Source: Drosophila persimilis (lineage: Eukaryota > Arthropoda > Insecta > Diptera > Drosophilidae). Taken from it: a DNA stretch of 64,000 bases. The position numbers and the translations under genes are program-made. How positions within the stretch are numbered: position 1 is the first letter of the stretch; each line of letters begins with the position of its first letter. The stretch covers positions 30,413 to 94,412 of the forward strand of contig NW_020825464.1 in NCBI RefSeq assembly GCF_003286085.1, read 5' to 3'. Shown here in pieces: positions 35,125 through 46,245 of the stretch. The notes below the pieces were generated by a model. It saw only the letters and a program-made list of their open reading frames with translations. It did no database searches and had not been told where the DNA came from.

Positions 35125-36231
35125 TATACCCGATACTCAAAATGAGTATTGGGGTATATTAGATTTGTGGTAAAAGTGGATGTGTGTAACGTCCAGAAGG
35201 AATCGTTTCCGACCCTATAAAGTATATATATTCTTGATCAGCATCAATAGCCGAGTCGATTGAGCCCTGTCTGTCTGTCCGTCCGTCCGTCTGTCCGTCT
35301 GTCCGTCCCCTTCAGCGCCTAATGCTCAAAGACTATAAGAGCTAGAGCAACGATGTTTTGGATCCAGACTTCTGTGATATGTCACTGCTACAAAAATATT
35401 TCAAAACTTTGCCCCGCCCACTTCAGCCCCCACAAAGGGCGAAAATCTGTGGCATCCACAATTTTAAAGATACGAGAAAACTAAAAACGCAGAATCGTAG
35501 AAGATGATCATATCTTCTAGAGTGCAAAATCTGAACCAGATCGTATAATTATTACAGCCAGAATCACGAAAACAATTTCACTCTTTCTCGCTCTGTCTCA
35601 CTCTAACATACAGGTTTCATGGTCGGTTTTGCCAATTGCAAAATATGAGTTCAAGGATCTCAGAACCTATAAAAGCCAGAGCAACCAAATTTGGTATCCA
35701 CACTCCTGTGATATCGGACCTTGACCGTTTCCTGTCCAAATTTCGCCGCACCCCCTTCCGCCCCCGCAAAGGACGAAAATCTGAGGCAACCAAAAATCTC
35801 AGAGACTATTAAGGCTAGAGTAACCAAATTTGGTGCACACACTTCTTTAAGATGTCACTATAAAACGTATATCTCAGAATTTCGCCCCACCCTCATCCGC
35901 CCCCACAAAGGACGAAAATCTGTTGCATCCACAATATTGCAGATTTGAGAAAACTAAAAACGCAGAATCATAGATAATGACCATATCTATTAGATTGCTG
36001 AATCTGGATCAGATCAGATCATTTTTTTAGCCAAAAGGAACAAATCAATTTGCAGTGGCTACGCAGCGCCCGACGTCACGCTCAGACTGATTTTCTGTCT
36101 CTCTCGCACGCACTCTTTGTCGTGTCGTTAAATATTAGCGGCGTCTGCCGGAGGAGAGCCATACTGACTTAGTATCGGGTATAACCGTAGAGTTGCGGTG
36201 TCCGCAGCAACTCACAACGTTCCCCCTCGTT
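35125..36231 (+). mobile_element. DINE-1-like helentron (H4) in copia copy 6
   Basis: Full length in plus orientation. It begins TATACCCGATACTC directly after GAGGCTCAT and ends CCCCCTCGTT before TTAATTTCAAG. The joined copia flanks match the uninterrupted copies, which gives an exact empty site at a T run. Confidence 0.9.
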
Positions 36232-39170
36232 TTAATTTCAAGATTGTCAATTTGTACATTGACAACGGTAGAGAATACTTGTCGAATGAAATGCGTGAGT
36301 TCTGCGTTAATAAAGGAATAAGTTATCATTTGACAGTGCCACATACACCTCAGTTGAATGGTGTTTCGGAGCGAATGATAAGAACCATTACAGAGAAAGC
36401 TCGTGCTATGGTAAATGGTGCAAAATTAGACAAAAGTTTTTGGGGTGAAGCTGTGCTAACTGCAACATATCTAATCAACAGAATTCCAAGCAAAGCACTT
36501 GGTGATTGTAAAATGACCCCATATGAGCTGTGGCACAATAGAAAGCCCAATTTAAAATTTTTAAGAGTGTTCGGTTCAACCGTGTATGTGCACAACAAAA
36601 TTAAAAAAGGTAAATTTGATGAAAAATCATTCAAAGCTATCTTGATAGGGTATGAACAAAATGGACTCAAATTGTGGGATGTCATTAAAGGAAAAGTTAT
36701 TGTTGCAAGAGATGTTGTCGTAGACGAGACTAATATGCTTTATTCTAGAGAAGTAAAATTTGAAACAGATTTCCCGAAAGAGAGTAAGGAAAGAAGTCAA
36801 CAAGAATTCCTGAATGAGAGTAAGGAATCTGATCAGCTTAATTTCCCAATTGATAGTACGGAATGTGGAATCCTGAATGAGAGTAAGGAATGTGATCAGT
36901 TTTATCTCCCGAATGATAGTACGGAATGTGGAATCCTGAATGAGAGTAAGGAATGTGATCAGTTTTATCTCCCGAATGATAGTACGGAATGTGGAATCCT
37001 GAATGAGAGTAAGGAATGTGATCAGTTTAATTTCCCGAATGAAAGTTCGGAATATGAAATCCTGAATGAAAGTAAGGAATGCGAAAAGCTGAATTTTCCG
37101 AATGAAAGTAGGAAAGGAAAAACTGATTTCCTGAATGATAGTAAGGAATTATATATCCCGAATGAGAGTAAGGATTGTGAAAAAGCTGATCAGCCAGATA
37201 ATTGTCGTGAAGAAAATAAGGATACTAATATAATTAGTAGAAAAAGTGAGAGGTTAAAGTCTAAGCCGAAGGTGTCTTATAAAGAACATGATAAAAGCTT
37301 TAACAAATTTATATTAAATGCCCATATAATGTTTGATGAAGTTCCAAATTCTTTTGATGAAATAAATTTTAGGAATGATAAATCTGATTGGGAGGAGGCA
37401 ATAAATACAGAGTTAAATGCCCATGAAATTAATAACACCTGGACAATTATAAAGAAGCCAGAAAACAAAAATATTGTAGACAGTGGATGGGTATTTTCCA
37501 TTAAATATAATGAACTAGGAGTCCCAATAAAATACAAAGCTAGACTGGTTGCAAGAGGATTTACTCAAAAGTACCAAGTAGACTATGAAGAAACATTTGC
37601 TCCCGTTGCTAGAATTGCCAGTTTTAGGTTCGTACTATAATTGGCAGTCCAGTTTAATTTGAAAGTCCATCAGATGGATGTTAAAACAGCTTTCCTCAAT
37701 GGTACATTAAGTGAGGAGATATATATGCGGCCTCCTCAGGGCGTATTATGCGGTGCTGGGCATGTATGCAAACTGAACAAAGCCATTTATGGGCTCAAAC
37801 AAGCAGCTAGATGCTGGTTTCAAGTATTTGAGCAAGCATTGAAAGAATTCGATTTTGTAAACTCTCCCGTGGATCGTTGCATATATATTCTTGATAGAGG
37901 TGACATAAAGAAAAACATATATGTATTATTATATGTTGATGATGTAGTAATAGCGACAAGGGATATGGATAGAATGAATAATTTCAAAAATTATTTAAGC
38001 GAAAGATTTAGAATGACTGACTTAAATGAGATAAAACATTTTATCGGTATCAGAGTAGAAATGTTTGAAGACAAAATATATTTGAGTCAAGCTGCATATG
38101 TAAAAAGAATTTTAAATAAATTTAACATGAATAGTCGCAATTCAGTCAGTACTCCATTACTAAATAAACTAAATTATGAGTTACTTAACTCAGATGAAGA
38201 CTGCAATGCTCCATGCCGTAACCTTATTGGCTGTTTAATGTACATAATGCTGTGTACACGACCAGATTTAGCTACCGCTGTAAATATCTTGAGTAGATAT
38301 AGTAGCAAGCACAATGCTGAGTTATGGCAATGTTTAAAAAGGGTTATTAGATATTTAAAGGGAACTATTGATATGAAGCTTATATTTAAAAAGAATACAT
38401 CATTTGAAAATACATTAGTTGGCTATGTAGACTCCGATTGGGGTAGTAATGAGATTGATAGAAAAAGTACAACGGGTTATTTGTTTAAAATTTTCGATTC
38501 CAATTTAATTTGTTGGAATACAAAAAGACAGAATTCAGTGGCAGCTTCATCAACTGAAGCTGAATATATGGCCCTATTTGAAGCTGTAAGAGAAGCTTTA
38601 TGGCTAAAGTCTCTTCTAAATAGTATTAATCTTAAACTCGACAGACCCATTAAAATGTATGAAGACAACCAAGGCTGTATTGGCATTGCAAATAATCCCT
38701 CATGTCATAAAAGAGCAAAGCATATTGATATAAAATATCATTTTTCAAGAGAACAGATAGAAACTAATAAGATTTCTCTTGAGTATATTAATACAGACAA
38801 CCAACTTGCTGACATCTTCACGAAGCCACTACCTGCTGGAAGATTTGCGGAACTGCGGAACAAATTAGGACTACTACAAGAAGAATGATTCCAATTTAAT
38901 GAAAACATGAACATGAAGCTTTATTAACGAATTTATTACATTAATTCATATTTAATTTTTTTTTTTATTTGAACCAAAAGAACCAATGAATTGTTAAAGT
39001 AATTTAATTTTATGTTAATCTAATTTTAAAGTGATCTGATCGGGTTTTTCTGGGTTTTCCCCGTATCCTTAGAGCAAATGCTAGATCACATAACACTTCC
39101 CAGAATGCACACCAACCACATTAGAATAACAATTGAATGTTACCTTTTTGATTTAATGATGAAAACTTTT

Positions 39171-40260
39171 TATACCCGATACTCAAAATGAGTATTGGGG
39201 TATATTAGATTTGTGGTGAAAGTGGATGTGTGTAACGTCCAGAAGGAATCGTTTCCGACCCCATAAAGTATATATATTCTCATCAATAGCCGAGTCGATT
39301 GAGCCATGTCTGTCTGTCCGTCCGTCCGTCTGTCCGTCTGTCCGTCCCCTTCAGCGCCTAATGCTCAAAGACTATAAGAGCTAGAGCAACGATGTTTTGG
39401 ATCCAGACTTCTTTGATATGTCACTGCTTTAAAAATATTTCAAAACTTTGCCCCGCCCACTTCCGCCCCCACAAAGGGCGAAAATCTGTGGCATCCACAA
39501 TTTCGACGATACGAGAAAACTAAAAACGCAGAATCGTAGAAGATGACTATATCTTCTAGAGTGCAAAATCTGAACCAGATCGTATAATTATTACAGCCAG
39601 AATCACGAAAACAATTTCACTCTTTCTCGCTCTGTCTCACTCTAACATACAGGTTTCATGGTCGGTTTTGCCAATTGCAAAATATGAGTTCAAGGATCTC
39701 AGAACCTATAAAAGCCAGAGCAACCAAATTTGGTATCCACACTCCTGTGATATCGGACCTTGACCGTTTCCTGTCCAAATTTCGCCACACCCCCGCAAAG
39801 GACGAAAATCTGAGGCAACCACAAATCTCAGAGACTATTAAGGCTAGAGTAACCAAATTTGGTACACACACTCCTTTATGATGTCACTATAAAACGTATA
39901 TCTCAGAATTTCGCCCCACCCCCATCCGCCCCCACAAAGGACGAAAATCTGTTGCATCCACAATATTGCAGATTTGAGAAAACTAAAAACGCAGAATCAT
40001 AGATAATGACCATATCTATTAGATTGCTGAATCTGGATCAGATCAGATCATTTTTATAGCCAAAAGGAACAAATCAATTTGCAGTGGCTACGCAGCGCCC
40101 GACGTCACGCTCAGACTGATTTTCTGTCTCTCTCGCACGCACTCTTTGTCGTGTCGTTAAATATTAGCGGCGTCTGCCGGAGGAGAGCCATACTGACTTA
40201 GTATCGGGTATAACCGTAGAGTTGCGGTGTCCGCAGCAGCTCACAACGTTCCCCCTCGTT
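39171..40260 (+). mobile_element. DINE-1-like helentron (H5)
   Basis: It begins TATACCCGATACTC, directly after the copia copy 6 3' region. Part of the core (TTGATCAG) is deleted near 39280. Otherwise it is a standard short-form element with 3' hairpin and CCCCCTCGTT end. Confidence 0.88.
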
Positions 40261-40347
40261 GTATTTTTGAATTGTCTTGATTAGCTTTTCTTGTATTTAT
40301 TTTTGCACACCCTAAGCTCCGGTTTGTTTCCTTTTTATCTCACTTTT
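40261..40347. other. 87-bp spacer of the helentron array
   Basis: T-rich sequence of unknown origin, repeated after H6, H7 and H8 without visible change. It is non-coding. Confidence 0.8.
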
Positions 40348-41468
40348 TATACCCGATAGTCAAAATGAGTATTGGGGTATATTATATTTGTGGTAAAAGT
40401 GGATGTGTGTAACGTCCAGAAGGAATCGTTTCCGACCCCATAAAGTATATATATTCTTGATCAGCATCAATAGCCGAGTCGATTAAGCCATGTCTGTCTG
40501 TCCGTCTGTCCGTCTGTCCGTCCGTCCGTCTGTCCGTCTGTCCGTCTGTCCGTCCCCTTCAGCGCCTAATGCTCAAAGACTATAAGAGCTAGAGCAACGA
40601 TGTTTTGGATCCAGACTTCTGTGATATGTCACTGCTACAAAAATATTTCAAAACTTTGCCCCGCCCACTTCCGCCCCCACAAAGGGCGAAAATCTGTGGC
40701 ATCCACAATTTTAAAGATACGAGAAAACTAAAAACGCAGAATCGTAGAAGATGATCATATCTTACAGAGTGCAAAATCTGAACCAGATCGTATAATTATT
40801 ATAGCCAGAATCACGAAAACAATTTCACTCTTTCTCGCTCTGTCTCACTCTAACACACAGGTTTCATGGTCGGTTTTGCCAATTGCAAAATATGAGTTCA
40901 AGGATCTCAGAACCTATAAAAGCCAGAGCAACCAAATTTGGTATCCACACTCCTGTGATATCGGACCTTGACCGTTTCCTGTCCAAATTTCGCCACACCC
41001 CCGCAAAGGACGAAAATCTGAGGCAACCACAAATCTCAGAGACTATTAAGGCTAGAGTAACCAAATTTGGTACACACACTCCTTTATGATGTCACTATAA
41101 AACGTATATCTCAGAATTTCGCCCCACCCCCATCCGCCCCCACAAAGGACGAAAATCTGTTGCATCCACAATATTGCAGATTTGAGAAAACTAAAAACGC
41201 AGAATCATAGATAATGACCATATCTATTAGATTGCTGAATCTGGATCAGATCAGATCATTTTTATAGCCAAAAGGAACAAATCAATTTGCAGTGGCTACG
41301 CAGCGCCCGACGTCACGCTCAGACTGATTTTCTGTCTCTCTCGCACGCACTCTTTGTCGTGTCGTTAAATATTAGCGGCGTCTGCCGGAGGAGAGCCATA
41401 CTGACTTAGTATCGGGTATAACCGTAGAGTTGCGGTGTCCGCAGCAGCTCACAACGTTCCCCCTCGTT
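40348..41468 (+). mobile_element. DINE-1-like helentron (H6)
   Basis: Short-form element with the variant terminus TATACCCGATAGTC, also present in H7-H9. I see no difference from H7 over its whole length. Confidence 0.88.
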
Positions 41469-41555
41469 GTATTTTTGAATTGTCTTGATTAGCTTTTCTT
41501 GTATTTATTTTTGCACACCCTAAGCTCCGGTTTGTTTCCTTTTTATCTCACTTTT

Positions 41556-42676
41556 TATACCCGATAGTCAAAATGAGTATTGGGGTATATTATATTTGTG
41601 GTAAAAGTGGATGTGTGTAACGTCCAGAAGGAATCGTTTCCGACCCCATAAAGTATATATATTCTTGATCAGCATCAATAGCCGAGTCGATTAAGCCATG
41701 TCTGTCTGTCCGTCTGTCCGTCTGTCCGTCCGTCCGTCTGTCCGTCTGTCCGTCTGTCCGTCCCCTTCAGCGCCTAATGCTCAAAGACTATAAGAGCTAG
41801 AGCAACGATGTTTTGGATCCAGACTTCTGTGATATGTCACTGCTACAAAAATATTTCAAAACTTTGCCCCGCCCACTTCCGCCCCCACAAAGGGCGAAAA
41901 TCTGTGGCATCCACAATTTTAAAGATACGAGAAAACTAAAAACGCAGAATCGTAGAAGATGATCATATCTTACAGAGTGCAAAATCTGAACCAGATCGTA
42001 TAATTATTATAGCCAGAATCACGAAAACAATTTCACTCTTTCTCGCTCTGTCTCACTCTAACACACAGGTTTCATGGTCGGTTTTGCCAATTGCAAAATA
42101 TGAGTTCAAGGATCTCAGAACCTATAAAAGCCAGAGCAACCAAATTTGGTATCCACACTCCTGTGATATCGGACCTTGACCGTTTCCTGTCCAAATTTCG
42201 CCACACCCCCGCAAAGGACGAAAATCTGAGGCAACCACAAATCTCAGAGACTATTAAGGCTAGAGTAACCAAATTTGGTACACACACTCCTTTATGATGT
42301 CACTATAAAACGTATATCTCAGAATTTCGCCCCACCCCCATCCGCCCCCACAAAGGACGAAAATCTGTTGCATCCACAATATTGCAGATTTGAGAAAACT
42401 AAAAACGCAGAATCATAGATAATGACCATATCTATTAGATTGCTGAATCTGGATCAGATCAGATCATTTTTATAGCCAAAAGGAACAAATCAATTTGCAG
42501 TGGCTACGCAGCGCCCGACGTCACGCTCAGACTGATTTTCTGTCTCTCTCGCACGCACTCTTTGTCGTGTCGTTAAATATTAGCGGCGTCTGCCGGAGGA
42601 GAGCCATACTGACTTAGTATCGGGTATAACCGTAGAGTTGCGGTGTCCGCAGCAGCTCACAACGTTCCCCCTCGTT
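41556..42676 (+). mobile_element. DINE-1-like helentron (H7)
   Basis: Apparently identical to H6, including the GTCY microsatellite length, and followed by the same spacer. This implies a very recent duplication or an assembly duplication. Confidence 0.88.
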
Positions 42677-42763
42677 GTATTTTTGAATTGTCTTGATTAG
42701 CTTTTCTTGTATTTATTTTTGCACACCCTAAGCTCCGGTTTGTTTCCTTTTTATCTCACTTTT

Positions 42764-44375
42764 TATACCCGATAGTCAAAATGAGTATTGGGGTATATTA
42801 TATTTGTGGTAAAAGTGGATGTGTGTAACGTCCAGAAGGAATCGTTTCCGACCCCATAAAGTATATATATTCTTGATCAGCATCAATAGCCGAGTCGATT
42901 AAGCCATGTCTGTCTGTCCGTCTGTCCGTCTGTCCGTCTGTCCGTCCGTCCGTCTGTCCGTCTGTCCGTCTGTCCGTCCCCTTCAGCGCCTAATGCTCAA
43001 AGACTATAAGAGCTAGAGCAACGATGTTTTGGATCCAGACTTCTGTGATATGTCACTGCTACAAAAATATTTCAAAACTTTGCCCCGCCCACTTCCGCCC
43101 CCACAAAGGGCGAAAATCTGTGGCATCCACAATTTTAAAGATACGAGAAAACTAAAAACGCAGAATCGTAGAAGATGATCATATCTTACAGAGTGCAAAA
43201 TCTGAACCAGATCGTATAATTATTATAGCCAGAATCACGAAAACAATTTCACTCTTTCTCGCTCTGTCTCACTCTAACACACAGGTTTCATGGTCGGTTT
43301 TGCCAATTGCAAAATATGAGTTCAAGGATCTCAGAACCCATAAGAGCTAGAGCAACCAAATTTGGTATCCACACTCCTGTGATATCGGACCTTGACCGTT
43401 TCCTGTCCAAATTTCGCCACACCCCCTTCCGCCCCCGCAAAGGACGAAAATCTGAGGCAACCAAAAATCTCAGAGACTATTAAGGCTAGAGTAACCAAAT
43501 TTGGTGCACACACTTCTTTAAGATGTCACTATAAAACGTATATCTCAGAATTTCGCCCCACCCTCATCCGCCCCCACAAAGGACGAAAATCTGTGGCATC
43601 CACATTTTTAAAGATACGATAAAACCAAAAACGCAGAATCGTAGAGAATGACCATATCTTTTAGACTGCAGAATCTGAATTGGATCGTATTATTATTATA
43701 GCCAGCATCAAGAAAACAATTTAATTTTTTCTCGCCCTGTCTCTCTCTAACACACACGTAGCATAGGCGGCTTTGCTTAGAGTAAAACATTAGCGCCTAG
43801 ATCTCAGAGACTATAAAAGCTAGAGCAACCAAATTTGGTATCCACACTCCTAATATATCAGACCGAGACGAGTTTGTTTCAAAATTTCGCCACACCCCCT
43901 TCCGCCCCCGCAAAGGATGCAAATCTGGGGATATTCACAAATCTCAGAGAGTATTAAGGCTAGAGTAACCAAATTTAGTGTCCGTACTTCTGTTAGATCT
44001 CACTATAAAACGTATATCTCAAAATTTCGCCCCACCCCTTCCGCCCACACAAAGGACGAAAATCTGTTGCATCCACAATATTGCAGATTCGAGAAAACTA
44101 AAAACGCAGAATCATAGATAATGACCATATCTATTAGATTGCTGAATCTGGATCAGATCAGATCATTTTTATAGCCAAAAGGAACAAATCAATTTGCAGT
44201 GGCTACGCAGCGCCCGACGTCACGCTCAGACTGATTTTCTGTCTCTCTCGCACGCACTCTTTGTCGTGTCGTTAAATATTAGCGGCGTCTGCCGGAGGAG
44301 AGCCATACTGACTTATTATCGGGTATAACCGTAGAGTTGCGTTGTCCGCAGCAGCTCACAACGTTCCCCCTCGTT
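42764..44375 (+). mobile_element. Composite long helentron (H8)
   Basis: 1,612 bp against about 1,100 for the others. It contains the module of the short form near 43295-43330 (CAATTGCAAAATATGAG). It also contains a second homologous module near 43755-43800 (GGCGGCTTTGCTTAGAG, then AAACATTAGCGCC), which elsewhere occurs only in H10-H12. The 5' part is as H7 with one extra 8-bp GTCY step. It ends with the usual hairpin, which has one mismatch here, and CCCCCTCGTT. Confidence 0.85.
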
Positions 44376-44462
44376 GTATTTTTGAATTGTCTTGATTAGC
44401 TTTTCTTGTATTTATTTTTGCACACCCTAAGCTCCGGTTTGTTTCCTTTTTATCTCACTTTT

Positions 44463-46049
44463 TATACCCGATAGTCAAAATGAGTATTGGGGTATATTAG
44501 ATTTGTGGTAAAAGTGGATGTGTGTAACGTCCAGAAGGAATCGTTTCCGACCCCATAAAGTATATATATTCTTGATCAGCATCAATAGCCGAGTCGATTA
44601 AGCCATGTCTGTCTGTCCGTCTGTCCGTCTGTCCGTCCGTCCGTCTGTCCGTCTGTCCGTCCCCTTCAGCGCCTAATGCTCAAAGACTATAAGAGCTAGA
44701 GCAACGATGTTTTGGATCCAGACTTCTGTGATATGTCACTGCTACAAAAATATTTCAAAACTTTGCCCCGCCCACTTCCGCCCCCACAAAGGGCGAAAAT
44801 CTGTGGCATCCACAATTTTAAAGATACGAGAAAACTAAAAACGCAAAATCGTAGAAGATGATCATATCTTACAGAGTGCAAAATCTGAACCAGATCGTAT
44901 AATTATTATAGCCAGAATCACGAAAACAATTTCACTCTTTCTCGCTCTGTCTCACTCTAACACACAGGTTTCATGGTCGGTTTTGCCAATTGCAAAATAT
45001 GAGTTCAAGGATCTCAGAACCCATAAGAGCTAGAGCAACCAAATTTGGTATCCACACTCCTGTGATATCGGACCTTGACCGTTTCCTGTCCAAATTTCGC
45101 CACACCCCCGCAAAGGACGAAAATCTGAGGCAACCAAAAATCTCAGAGACTATTAAGGCTAGAGTAACCAAATTTGGTGCACACACTTCTTTAAGATGTC
45201 ACTATAAAACGTATATCTCAGAATTTCGCCCCACCCTCATCCGCCCCCACAAAGGACGAAAATCTGTGGCATCCACATTTTTAAAGATACGATAAAACCA
45301 AAAACGCAGAATCGTAGAGAATGACCATATCTTTTAGACTGCAGAATCTGAATTGGATCGTATTATTATTAAAGCCAGCATCAAGAAAACAATTTCATTT
45401 TTTCTCGCCCTGTCGCTCTCTAACACACACGTAGCATAGGCGGCTTTGCTTAGAGTAAAACATTAGCGCCTAGATCTCAGAGACTATAAAAGCTAGAGCA
45501 ACCAAATTTGGTATCCACACTCCTAATATATCAGACCGAGACGAGTTTGTTTCAAAATTTCGCCACACCCCCTTCCGCCCCCGCAAAGGATGCAAATCTG
45601 GGGATATTCACAAATCTCAGAGAGTATTAAGGCTAGAGTAACCAAATTTAGTGTCCGTACTCCTGTTAGATCTCACTATAAAACGTATATCTCAAAATTT
45701 CGCCCCACCCCCTTCCGCCCACACAAAGGACGAAAATCTGTTGCATCCACAATATTGCAGATTCGAGAAAACTAAAAACGCAGAATCATAGATACCGACA
45801 ATATCTATCAGGTTGCTGAATCTGGATCAGATCAGATCATTTTTATAGCCAAAAGGAACAAATCAATTTGCAGTGGCTACGCAGCGCCCGACGTCACGCT
45901 CAGACTGATTTTCTGTCTCTCTCGCACGCACTCTTTGTCGTGTCGTTTAATATTAGCGGCGTCTGCCGGAGGAGAGCCATACTGACTTAGTATCGGGTAT
46001 AACCGTAGAGTTGCGGTGTCCGCAGCAACTCACAACGTTCCCCCTCGTT
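44463..46049 (+). mobile_element. Composite long helentron (H9)
   Basis: Same two-module structure as H8 with small differences. It is the last array member and is followed not by the spacer but by a gag fragment in TTTTATTTGATTC context. Confidence 0.85.
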
Positions 46050-46054
46050 TTATT

Positions 46055-46245
46055 TGATTCTTTTGTGATTTCACTGTCCTTTCCGTGAGTCATTATTGAC
46101 TTATTTATTAACAAGGTAATTTTCTTGTTAACCTCGTTATAGAAATCTATTATTGAAAGGTTCCCTTGTCGGAGAAGGCTTAGCTCCTGTTCTATTATAT
46201 AAATTGGTCTCTTGTCACTGTAAACAAAGTCAAGTCGTGAAAGTA
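46055..46245 (-). pseudogene. Fragment of a retrotransposon gag
   Basis: On the minus strand about 60 codons are open, with a gag-like helical pattern: IIEQELSLLRQGNLSIIDFY, then EVNKKITLLINK. This resembles capsid regions of Ty3-type fly elements but is not part of the gag at 60654-61973. It is bounded by the H9 3' end and by the first minisatellite unit. The family assignment is tentative. Confidence 0.5.

Larger units (their letters stand above)
31335..38888 (+). pseudogene. copia copy 6 gag-pol, split by helentrons
   Basis: The leader variant (GTGTGATTATAAT) matches copies 4 and 5. The gag frameshift (about 31970), the 42-bp protease deletion (about 32174) and TGA (32399-32401) match copy 3. 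The RT markers match copy 5. Copia sequence is present at 31200-32523, 34745-35124 and 36232-39170, split by two tandem helentrons (about 32522-34744) and one more (35125-36231). A private stop TAA (37638-37640) replaces a Ser codon in RT. After that stop RT and RNase H are open (37641-38888). The 3' untranslated part ends at 39170 without tract or LTR. Confidence 0.9.
7049..39170 (+). mobile_element. Six-unit head-to-tail copia array with shared single LTRs
   Basis: The order is LTR1-internal1-LTR2-internal2-LTR3-internal3-LTR4-internal4-LTR5-internal5-LTR6-internal6. LTR starts are at 7049, 11817, 16780, 21734, 26450 and 30950, giving unit lengths of 4768, 4963, 4954, 4716 and 4500 bp. There is never a pair of LTRs with host DNA between units, so these are not neighbouring independent insertions. 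The sixth unit is expanded by helentrons and its right LTR is missing, replaced by a helentron at 39171. The proteins are clearly copia (Ty1/copia order PR-IN-RT-RH), close to the D. melanogaster element. No copy can make a full polyprotein. Confidence 0.93.
39171..46049 (+). repeat. Tandem array of five helentrons with an 87-bp spacer
   Basis: H5 to H9 are head to tail. After each of H5-H8 comes the same 87-bp sequence starting GTATTTTTGAATTGTC and ending TTTATCTCACTTTT. The spacers are 40261-40347, 41469-41555, 42677-42763 and 44376-44462. Starts at 40348, 41556 and 42764 give an exact 1,208-bp period. The spacer is not helentron sequence and is not found elsewhere in the window; it is probably former flanking DNA carried along by the duplication. 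Confidence 0.88.

Noticed and set aside
7049..39170. Six independent copia insertions
   Set aside because: Single shared LTRs, no intervening host DNA and shared private lesions argue against independent events.
40500..40560. CRISPR-like short repeats (GTCY runs) in helentrons
   Set aside because: Simple microsatellite without spacers; typical of DINE-1 elements and out of place in a fly genome.
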